From: an uncultured Muribaculaceae bacterium
GTDB lineage: Bacteria; Bacteroidota; Bacteroidia; Bacteroidales; Muribaculaceae
Assembly: GCA_910587235.1 (NCBI GenBank)
Contig: CAJUKD010000032.1
Location: 1-25,570, forward strand
Direction of reading: 5' to 3'
Length of the DNA: 25,570 nt
Both the position numbers and the translations under genes were made by a program. The notes below the pieces were generated by a model, which saw only the letters and a list, made by a program, of their open reading frames with translations, was not told the DNA's origin and did not search any database. Every line of letters starts with the position of its first letter. Position 1 is the stretch's first letter. This document shows positions 16,611-24,200 of this stretch, piece after piece.

Positions 16611-16845
16611 GCCATATATGCCTTACAGATGACAAAATAATGCCAATCTCCTGCCATAAGCATATTTATAAAATCAAAACAGTTGTTGACATTGTTGTTT
16701 TCAGTGTGCTGCGGGAACCCCGTGATTCGCGGGTATGCCAAACCCTGTAAACTATATAAGCATATCAGTCCTGACTGGACACATTCACCACATAGGAACG
16801 TGGGATTTTTATAAATACACACCGCAGCGTCCGCTTTTACGATAA

Positions 16846-17190
16846 ATGGATAATACAAGTTTTGTGATTCTCCCTGTCGAAAAGGTCAGGGAGATGATAG
16901 AGATTGCCGTGTCCGGTTGCTTCGACAAGGCACTTGCCGCATTGCAACCCAGACAAGAGTCGGAATCGGTTGACATAGAGGGAGCTTTGGAGTTTCTCAA
17001 TTCCAACGGCTACCGTATAGCCAAAGGGCAACTTTATAAGGAGACATCTGCGGGAAACATACCCTATCATAAATTCGGGCACCGGCTGCATTTCAAAATA
17101 TCAGAACTGCGGGAATGGGCGGAGACACGGCTGGTAAACGGCAATTCCGTGGGGTACTACTGTAACGGAAAGTTCAACAAACGCCGATGA
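16846..17190 (+). CDS. Excisionase-like helix-turn-helix protein
   Basis: The 114-residue protein begins with an amphipathic helix (FVILPVEKVREMIEIAVSG) that may dimerise. At about 43-92 it carries a winged helix-turn-helix of the excisionase / HTH_17 type: DIEGALEFLNSNGYRIAKG, then LYKETSAGNIPYHKFGHRLH and FKISELREWAE, where the N-IPYHKFG-RLHF segment is the recognition helix-wing signature. Proteins of this kind bend DNA at att sites or regulate element genes. It is preceded by 235 gene-free bases after the int terminator and followed by 268 bases without a gene, so it is probably its own transcription unit. A precise function is not assignable. Confidence 0.75.
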   Translation: MDNTSFVILPVEKVREMIEIAVSGCFDKALAALQPRQESESVDIEGALEFLNSNGYRIAKGQLYKETSAGNIPYHKFGHRLHFKISELREWAETRLVNGNSVGYYCNGKFNKRR

Positions 17191-17458
17191 CAGACGGATA
17201 TTGCACGGTGGCAGAAAAATGGCAGGACAACGGCAGATACCTGTCAGGGAATATCACACATATACAGCGTTTTATCACTGAAAATCGTCATAAGAGATAA
17301 TTAAATCCAGTACAGACAATGATAAATAATCAGAGACCCCCTCCCGGATGCAATGCCATCCTAAAAAGGCATAGATACTGTGCCACTCCGAAAAAACAAT
17401 AAACATAATTGGAGCGAAATCGTCAGATAGGCTCCCTAACACCTAATCACTACTTCAA
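17191..17458. other. Leader region upstream of the excision-like operon
   Basis: These 268 bases carry no convincing gene. There is a small hairpin (ATGCC 17353-17357 with GGCAT 17368-17372) and a 5-bp repeat GGAGC/GCTCC about 25-50 bases before the next ATG. No TAnnTTTG box is evident. In CTnDOT the equivalent position is a regulated excision promoter, so a regulated promoter or RNA target here is plausible but not shown. Confidence 0.35.
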
Positions 17459-17869
17459 ATGACTGAAACAGTAACAGTTTCAAGCAGCGAATTAAGTGCT
17501 ATGAGAGCCGAACTGAGGGATCTCCGGGGCACTGTCGCATCGCTGGCGACAATCATTCATAAAATGATTCACTCGCCGGCTACCATCAGACATAACAAGG
17601 ATGATGAACACCGTTCACTCACCGATGCGGAACGCGAATACCGGATCGACCGTCAGGAGCTTCAGGCACTCCTCGGCGTAAGCGAGAGGACCGCATACCG
17701 CAGGATAAAGGAGTACGACTTCCGTGTATTGCGCGATAAAGGCGATACAAAATTCATACTCGGAGAAGTCATTGACATTATAATTTACCACGGCCTCGGC
17801 TGGCACCGCTCCTCACTTGACAAGATACTGTCAAGACGCACCATAAAATCAAGGACACGACTGGCATGA
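17459..17869 (+). CDS. HTH protein, Xis2c-like by position
   Basis: This 136-residue protein starts with a short coiled-coil-like helix (SSELSAMRAELRDLRGTVAS) and then has a helix-turn-helix near 68-110: RIDRQELQALLGVSERTAYR, followed by RIKEYDF and a wing-like VLRDKGDTKFILGEV. The C-terminus is basic (SRRTIKSRTRLA). By size, charge and position as first gene of a small-HTH, small-HTH, DUF3945, topoisomerase-like series it corresponds to Xis2c of the CTnDOT excision operon. Its ATG is separated by 268 bases from the preceding gene. The stop overlaps the next ATG (ATGA at 17866-17869), so both small proteins are translationally coupled and probably act together at the att sites. Direct homology to Xis2c is inferred, not demonstrated. 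Confidence 0.75.
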   Translation: MTETVTVSSSELSAMRAELRDLRGTVASLATIIHKMIHSPATIRHNKDDEHRSLTDAEREYRIDRQELQALLGVSERTAYRRIKEYDFRVLRDKGDTKFILGEVIDIIIYHGLGWHRSSLDKILSRRTIKSRTRLA

Positions 17870-18162
17870 ACCGGACATTTGAGAAAACCGTCCTCGGCCT
17901 CCTTCAGACAGTTCTGGAAAGAATGGATTTCCTTGAACGGAAGATGACCTCCAAAGGGAATTGTCCGCAGGAGGAACCGAGAAGATGGACACCGAAAGAT
18001 GTTGAGCGCAGGTTCGGCCTCGGTCTCCGCCAGCAATACAACCTGAGGGCCAAAGGAATCCTGCCGTACTTTCAGAAAACGCCAAACGGCCCGATTTCAT
18101 ATCTTCCGGCCGATGTCCTTGACTACTATTTCGGAGACGGCGGAACACCGCCGCAAGAATAA
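17866..18162 (+). CDS. HTH protein, Xis2d-like by position
   Basis: This 98-residue protein has an N-terminal amphipathic helix (TVLGLLQTVLERMDFLERKM) and a helix-turn-helix at about 42-85. The HTH consists of WTPKDVERRFGLGLRQQYNL followed by RAKGILPYFQKTPNGPISYLP; the final segment is the wing that gives excisionase-like proteins their minor-groove contact. It overlaps the upstream HTH gene by 4 bases and ends 19 bases before the DUF4099/DUF3945 gene, so all are one operon. Its order and size match Xis2d of the CTnDOT family, an essential directionality factor for excision. A role as transcriptional regulator is also possible. Confidence 0.75.
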   Translation: MNRTFEKTVLGLLQTVLERMDFLERKMTSKGNCPQEEPRRWTPKDVERRFGLGLRQQYNLRAKGILPYFQKTPNGPISYLPADVLDYYFGDGGTPPQE

Positions 18163-18181
18163 CCCAAAGTAAAATTACACT

Positions 18182-19555
18182 ATGGCACAAGACCAGACAA
18201 ACGAGAAAGACCAGGTGCTTATCGCCCGCAACAACGAGACGGGAGAGACAGGCGCTGTGAAAGGTCTGAAACAGGACGGCACACCGGACATGACGCCGTC
18301 GAAGTCCGCCAGACTGAGCGATCTCGTGGTATTCAATATCCACAAGAGCCCGCTGGAGGCTTTTCTCTCCAACTTCGTGAGGCAGTGCAAGAACCCTTCG
18401 ATGTTCAGTTTCTTCAAAGTAGATGCCGACAACGTGAACAGTGTCGGACAGGTCGTCGAAGACGCGCTTAAAGACCCGGAGGCGAACAAAGCCATGCTTT
18501 CGGAGGCTAAAGTGGAAGTCAAGGCGACGAACCGCAACAGCCATGCGATAGACGAATCCAGAATCGACTGGCAAGGTCTGAAAGACCGCTGGGGCATCGA
18601 CCGCGAAATACTTGAAAAAAGCGGAGACCTCAAGGAGATGCTCTACAATCGCAAATCCCGGCTGGTAACCATTACCCCGACATTCGCCGGAGAGAAATAT
18701 TCGCTGGAAGCGCGTCTGTCATTCCGCGAGGACGCCAACGGGAATATCAAGGTCGTACCCCATTTCATCCGCAAGGAGCCGAATCTCGATCAGGAGTTCA
18801 ACGGGGTCAAGTTCACGGACGAGGACAAGCAGAACCTCCGTACCACCGGCAACCTCGGAAGGCTCGCCGATGTCGTTGACAAGGAGACCGGGGAGGTCAT
18901 CCCCTCGTTCATCAGCATCGACCGCCAGACAAACGAGATACTCAGCGTACCCGCCAAGTCCGTGTTCGTCAAGGACACCATCGGGCAGACAAAACTTGAC
19001 ATGGGAGAGATCAACACCCTCAAAAGCGGCAAAGCCATTCCTGACAAGGAAATCGTTGACCGCAAGGGCAATAAATATACCGTAACGCTTCAGGTAAGCG
19101 CGGACAGGCGCGATGTGGAGTTTGTGCCTTCATACTCCTCTCAGAAACAGGCGCAGAGTGAAAGCAACGGTCAGAAAAAATCCACGTGGCTCACGCAGGA
19201 CGGCAAAATCAAGCCTATCACAAAATGGTCTGGAGTGCCGATGACTGAAAAGCAGCAGGCGGACTATGTCGCCGGCAAGACCGTGGTTCTCGACAATATG
19301 GTTGACAAGGACGGGAAACCCTGCACCGTCTATCTGACATTCAACATGAACAAGCAGCGTCCCACCACCTCCTTCAAGGATCCGCGTCAAGCTGAGTCGA
19401 TAACTCCTGCCAACGAAAGCCGCACCCAGATGGCTGTCAACAATGACGGAAAGACCGACGAGGCAACGAAGAAAATCAAGGAGCCTCTCGACAGAGGACA
19501 GACCGGTCCGAAGAACGAGAGCCAGCAGAAAAAATCAAAGGGGCGCAAGATGTGA
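18182..19555 (+). CDS. DUF4099 / DUF3945 protein (Orf3-like of the excision operon)
   Basis: This 457-residue, highly charged, soluble protein has a leader region to about 120. A DUF4099-like domain follows at roughly 125-205 (IDWQGLKDRWGIDREILEKS, then MLYNRKSRLVTI). Two DUF3945-type repeats come next: one at about 208-315 (GVKFTDEDKQNLRTTGNLGR ... VDKETGE ... SIDRQTNEI) and a shorter one at 349-400 (WSGVPMTEKQQADYVAGKTV). The tail is lysine/glutamine rich. The molecular role of these domains is unknown; in Bacteroidetes elements they are repeatedly found beside topoisomerase III and DUF1896 genes, as here. It lies 19 bases after the second Xis-like gene and 60 bases before the topoisomerase-like gene, probably in the same transcript. 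By position it corresponds to Orf3 of CTnDOT. Confidence 0.8.
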   Translation: MAQDQTNEKDQVLIARNNETGETGAVKGLKQDGTPDMTPSKSARLSDLVVFNIHKSPLEAFLSNFVRQCKNPSMFSFFKVDADNVNSVGQVVEDALKDPEANKAMLSEAKVEVKATNRNSHAIDESRIDWQGLKDRWGIDREILEKSGDLKEMLYNRKSRLVTITPTFAGEKYSLEARLSFREDANGNIKVVPHFIRKEPNLDQEFNGVKFTDEDKQNLRTTGNLGRLADVVDKETGEVIPSFISIDRQTNEILSVPAKSVFVKDTIGQTKLDMGEINTLKSGKAIPDKEIVDRKGNKYTVTLQVSADRRDVEFVPSYSSQKQAQSESNGQKKSTWLTQDGKIKPITKWSGVPMTEKQQADYVAGKTVVLDNMVDKDGKPCTVYLTFNMNKQRPTTSFKDPRQAESITPANESRTQMAVNNDGKTDEATKKIKEPLDRGQTGPKNESQQKKSKGRKM

Positions 19556-19615
19556 CCTCCCGCACAGCCCCGTCCACTTTATCCAACATCCAAAACTAAA
19601 AACAACCGTAAAATA

Positions 19616-20578
19616 ATGAATAATATACTTATAATCACAGAAAGCCGCACCGTGGCAAAGACAATCGCACAGGCACTTGGCGCCAACGTACTCCACAAAG
19701 GATACTTCGGCAAAGGACAGATGGCCGTCACATGGACAGGCGGCGGCATCATCTCCTCGCGTCCCAAATGCAAATTCCAGTTCACCGTGTCCTCGGACAT
19801 GACGGCTGACGAGACATTTGCCGCCAACTTCGACTTCTCTGTACGAAAGGACAGCAAGGGTAAAGGCAATCGCCGCGCCAGCGAGAAGGACGAGGCCCAG
19901 ATAGGCGTGATACAGCGCCTGTGGCGCAACGCCTCCACAATCGTCAACGCCATGAAGCCCTCCGCTCCCGGAGAAGTGATATTCACTTCATTGAGCAACT
20001 ATATCGGCATCGACCGTCCCGTCGTGCGGATGTGGCTGACATCCATAACCCGCAAGGAGATTGTGGCATCACTGGAGAACGGCGGCAACGCTCCCGAATA
20101 TTATGCAGAGTTCCATGACAACGCGATTGCGGAACATACAATCGGGGCGCATCCGATAGAACCCGACTATGCCGGGCTGGAACCATCGCAGGGACTGTGG
20201 TGCATGGCGGACCTCAAAGCCGCCGCCCTGACACTATGGGGCTGGGCGCCGGCAAAAACAGCCGGGGTAGCGTATGCACTCTATAACAAGGGACTCATCA
20301 GTTATCCTTCCGACAACACATCCACGCTCCCCCTCTCGCTGACGGCAACCGTCGGGGACACATTCGCCAACCTGCGCCATCATCCCGTTCTGGGCAAGAA
20401 GGCGACTTCGGTGTCAGTGACAGGAGCCGAAAGCGTATGGTCCGACGACACTGACGCGCTCCATGCCGTAACGGTAACCGGACTCTATCCCGTTGACCTC
20501 TCACGGGAGGAAGAAATGCTCTATATTGTCGTCGCAGACCACATCCTCGATGTTTTCAGCCCCGGAAAGAGCGAATGA
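19616..20578 (+). CDS. Degenerate topoisomerase III-like protein (Exc-like)
   Basis: The 320-residue product aligns with type IA topoisomerase III in pieces. The Toprim start is ILIITESRTVAKTIAQALGA with the conserved acid E9, followed by MAVTWTGGG. Where active enzymes have GDPDREG it reads MKPSAPGEV (113-121), so both DxD acids are gone. The long gate region with the SVGRVQTP motif is missing. The active-site segment is GLISYPSDNTSTLP with Y230 kept but the adjacent conserved arginine lost. The end (WSDDTDALHAVTVTG) matches the region after the nucleophile. Active TopB/Exc enzymes are about 650-700 residues. The reading frame is clean, with no frameshift, so this looks like a maintained shortened protein rather than a fresh pseudogene. 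By position it is the Exc of this element; in CTnDOT, as I recall, Exc's topoisomerase activity is not needed for excision. A terminator follows at 20688-20719. Confidence 0.72.
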   Translation: MNNILIITESRTVAKTIAQALGANVLHKGYFGKGQMAVTWTGGGIISSRPKCKFQFTVSSDMTADETFAANFDFSVRKDSKGKGNRRASEKDEAQIGVIQRLWRNASTIVNAMKPSAPGEVIFTSLSNYIGIDRPVVRMWLTSITRKEIVASLENGGNAPEYYAEFHDNAIAEHTIGAHPIEPDYAGLEPSQGLWCMADLKAAALTLWGWAPAKTAGVAYALYNKGLISYPSDNTSTLPLSLTATVGDTFANLRHHPVLGKKATSVSVTGAESVWSDDTDALHAVTVTGLYPVDLSREEEMLYIVVADHILDVFSPGKSE

Positions 20579-20640
20579 GAACTGAAAAACCCGGATTTAT
20601 TTCGCGCTCTGCGGATAAATGACTAATTTAGCCACTGAAT

Positions 20641-20767
20641 CACAGTCTTAAAACGGTTATTTTCGTTCTGGCTGTGGATAAAGTGGCAGTAGGCGGGAGG
20701 GAAACCCGCCTACTTTTTTACCGGCGCATAAGCCGGCCATTCCCTCCATAATCAAAAAGCAGGAGGG
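20641..20767. repeat. Series of four inverted repeats between Exc-like and DUF1896 genes
   Basis: In order: CACAG/CTGTG (20641-20645 with 20672-20676, enclosing AACG/CGTT), the terminator stem (20688-20714), CCGGC/GCCGG (20721-20725 with 20732-20736), and CCCTCC/GGAGGG (20742-20747 with 20762-20767). All four arms pairs are exact. Such a run could be an attenuator-like leader for the downstream operon, a structured RNA or a transfer-related site. Confidence 0.5.
20688..20719 (+). terminator. Strong intrinsic terminator after the Exc-like gene
   Basis: AGTAGGCGGG at 20688-20697 pairs perfectly with CCCGCCTACT at 20705-20714 around a 7-base loop, followed by a T-run to 20719. It ends the excision-like operon and separates it from the DUF1896/methyltransferase unit. 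Confidence 0.82.
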
Positions 20768-20794
20768 CAAAGCCATCGGAAAATCCACACTGAA

Positions 20795-21241
20795 ATGGAA
20801 ACACCGAAAAAATACGGTGAGCCGGATTTCTATATCGGCTATCTCCGTGAGCATCTTAAAGAACATCATTTCGATAAAGAGAACACACAGAAATTCATAG
20901 AGAACCGCGTCGATGACGCACTTGAGACCTACACCGGAGAGTTCGCATCTGGCAGACCGCCTTATATCTGCCATGAGCTTGCGATGCGGACACTGCTTGA
21001 AAAGCTGTATGTATCCCGCTTCGACATAATATATCATACCATAGAAGAAGACTGCTGGCTGCGTCTTGACCCGTCTGTATGGGAAGTGACGGCTGTGCAT
21101 TTCGCATCGGACAGGGAGATAAACGCGATACTTGACAAGTATGGCGCGGACGGCGGTTTTCTTGAAAAGGAGGGTTACCCGGCGATGCGTCTGGAGCTTC
21201 TCGGCATCTTGAACGAGAAACTGGACGGCTATGAGTTATAA
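20795..21241 (+). CDS. DUF1896 family protein
   Basis: This 149-residue, acidic, soluble protein matches the DUF1896 family of Bacteroidetes conjugative elements: it begins with a short helix (DFYIGYLREHLKEHHFD), continues ENRVDDALETYTGEFASGRP, then ICHELAMRTLLEKLYVSRFD (helical) and ends with LELLGILNEKLDGYEL. The function is unknown and no catalytic motif is visible. It is almost always encoded just before the giant methyltransferase/helicase; here the two reading frames overlap by 11 bases, implying translational coupling and perhaps a physical complex (inference). A gene-free 216-base stretch with hairpins and a terminator precedes it, so it probably begins a new transcript. Confidence 0.82.
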   Translation: METPKKYGEPDFYIGYLREHLKEHHFDKENTQKFIENRVDDALETYTGEFASGRPPYICHELAMRTLLEKLYVSRFDIIYHTIEEDCWLRLDPSVWEVTAVHFASDREINAILDKYGADGGFLEKEGYPAMRLELLGILNEKLDGYEL

Positions 21242-24200
21242 CCGGCTTCAGACAATGCGAGACAACATCGAGGCGATACGGCTTGCCCTGCGCCTCGGTG
21301 TTGCAGGACGCTCGGCCCAGACTCCCGAAGAACGGGAGGTGCTGAGAAAGTACGCCGGATTCGGCGGTCTGAAATGTATCCTCAACGATGCAAACGAGCT
21401 GTCAGACGCTGCCAAGTGGAGCAAATCGGACATCGAGCTGTTCATGCCCACGGTTGAACTGCGCCGCCTTATCCACGACTATACAAAGGATGACAAGGAG
21501 TTCGCACGGTATATGGACTCGCTGAAAGCATCGGTGTTAACGGCGTTTTATACGCCGACACCCGTTGTGGACGCTCTTTCGGATGCTCTGAAATACTCCG
21601 GCGTTGAGGTAAAAAGTTTTCTGGAACCGTCCGCCGGACAGGGTGCCTTCATAGATTCCTTTCTGCGTAATGACCTGTATCCCGGTACGGAGGTACTGGC
21701 GTATGAGAAGGATTTGCTCACGGGCAAAATCCTGTCAGCCCTGCATCCGTCGATCCTGACCCGTATAGAGGGATTCGAGAAGATTGAGCGCGACTTCGAC
21801 GGCTATTTCGATGTCGCCGCCTCCAATGTCCCTTTCGGTGATTTTGCGGTTCCGGACCCGGCGTATGCCGTGAGCAAGGAGATTGCCTACCGTCAGGCGA
21901 CAAAGACGATTCATAATTATTTCTTCCTGAAGGCTCTCGACCAAGTGCGCGAGGGTGGTCTTGTGGCGTTCATAGCCTCACAGGGAGTAATGAACGCCGC
22001 CAGCTCTTTCGTGCGCATGGAGCTTGTGAAACGCGCAGACCTTGTGGCGGCTCTGCGACTGCCAAACAATACTTTCTCCGACAATGCCGGAACCGATGCG
22101 GGGTCTGACCTGATTATACTCCAGAAGCATACGGGAAAGAAAGCGTTATCGGCAGATGAGGAATTCTTCATTCAGTCGGTAGTTGACCGGGGTACGAAGG
22201 TGCCGGGCAACAAGTTTTTTCAGGCATTTCCGCAGAATGTGATATGCACGGATGCCAAAGTTGGCACAGACAAGTATGGCAAACCGGCAATCATCTATAA
22301 GCATGACGGGGGTGTTGACGGCATAGCCAATGATTTGCGGACTGCGCTCGATGACTCGTTGCATCTTCGTCTGAATCTCGAACTGTATAATTCCAACGGT
22401 ATCAAACCGCCTACGCTCGACCCTGTAAAACCGACTCCGACACCGAAGCCGGAGGTAAAGCCGACACCCGAAGTCAAGCCGGAACCACCGAAACAGAAGC
22501 CGCTTGCTGATAAGATTGAGCAAAGAAATGAGCCGTTGCTCAAACAGTATCAGGAAATGAAGAAGAAACATCCTGATGCGATTTTATTGTTTCGTGTCGG
22601 GGATTTCTATGAGATTTTCGGCGAAGACGCGGTGCAAGCCTCGGATATACTCGGTATTACGCTGACCCGCAGACAAAGCGGAATAGACAGCCGTATTGAG
22701 TTGGCGGGATTTCCACATCATGCCCTCGATGTCTATCTACCCAAACTTGTTCGGGCAGGTAAGCGCGTGGCTATATGTGAGCAGCTGGAAGACCCTAAGC
22801 TGAAAAGGACTCCTGAGAAGAAAGCCGAAGCACCGAAACCCGCACCCACGACATCGAAAATGGCAGATACGCCTCTGATCGCGCAGTTCAAGGGAATAAA
22901 GAGAGAACATCCTGATGCGCTGGTCCTTTTCAGAATCGGTGACTTTTACGAGACTTTCGGCAAGGATGCGGTCGAAGCTTCCGAGATATTGGGAATTACC
23001 CTTACCAGAAGGCTGAACGGGAACGCCGGCTCCATTGAGTTGGCTGGATTTCCGCAACACGCGCTTGATGCCTATCTCCCGAAACTTATTGCCGCCGGCA
23101 AACAAGTGGCTCTCTGCGAGGAATCCAAAGAGAATCGACAGAAAATGAAGGTTGTCGAGGTAGTCACTCCGCAAGATAAGGCACAAAAGAAGGTTGAGCC
23201 GAAGCCGGAAGCACCACGTGCACCCGTTGACCCACCCGAAACAGAACCGGCCAAAGAGATAGAAACCGACGGTGGGCCGGATTATGCCGATAATCCTGAC
23301 CCTCGTCTTTTTGCGTACAATCTTTTCGGAGAACTGGAGCCGATACAGAAAAAGAACAGCCGACGCCAGTATAAAGAGAAGCCGGAAGAAAAGACCGGAC
23401 CTGCGCCACGCGCTGAAGCCAAGACTGTAAAGGCCCCGGCATTCCGCAAACTGAGCGAGAAGGAGCTGGAATTTTACGGTGCCTTGAACTGGGACGACAA
23501 TCCGCCTATCAACGGTTTTTATGAGGCTATGATGTCGATTGCCCACCGCCAGATGAAGGAAATGCGTCTTGAAAAGGAGGCTCAGGAAGCGGCACAGGCA
23601 GCAGGCATCGCCGCCGGTGAGACTTACATCGAAAAGACAGAAGGAGATTTCATCCCCAGCGGTCTCAACCGTACCGAAAAGGTAACGGCTATACCTATTG
23701 AGCGCGATATGTCGCCCCGTCCTTTCTCGGAGGATATTCAGTTCTTTCACAAGAACGGCACTATGGTGGTACAGGACGGTATGGTCGGAGTCCTTTCGGA
23801 TGTCCGCAAGATCGGCGCGACATTCAACCCGCTTGAAATGAAACCGGAACAGGAGAAACGCGCCATGCTTTACATTACCATATCGGAAACATACCAACAG
23901 CTTTATAATTATGAGGCGGAGACCCATGAGCCAAGCAAACATCTGCGCGAACACCTCAACCAGTATTATGATGAGTTTGTCGAAAGATACGGTAATCTGA
24001 ACGACAAGCGTAATGTCCGGTTCATCATGGGCGATGCCAACGGGCGCGACGCGCTGGGTCTGGAGAGAAGCGAGAACGGCACGATTGTCAAGGCTGATAT
24101 ATTTGACCATCCCGTTTCCTTCTCCGTTGACGAAGTCGCATCCGTCGATACTCCGATGGAGGCGCTGACTGCATCGTTAAACAAATACGGAGGTGTCAAT

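Noticed and set aside
16611..16845. Possible small gene or promoter between int and the lone HTH gene
   Set aside because: Only an antisense cysteine-rich frame overlaps it, and no TAnnTTTG box with a -33 is visible; only a weak GGG/CCC stem near 16710-16740 is present.
17319..17402. 27-codon frame in the leader of the excision-like operon, possible regulatory leader peptide
   Set aside because: No ribosome-binding or attenuator structure is evident and its length is within chance; kept only as a note because leader peptides regulate CTnDOT genes elsewhere.
17849..18574. 241-codon minus-strand frame opposite the second HTH and DUF3945 genes
   Set aside because: The plus-strand genes have HTH and DUF4099 features and tight operon spacing; the minus frame shows none.
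22737..24110. 457-codon open frame on the minus strand
   Set aside because: It lies antisense to the MutS-I and middle regions of the giant enzyme, which show clear family motifs on the plus strand; the leucine/arginine-rich translation is typical of a shadow frame.
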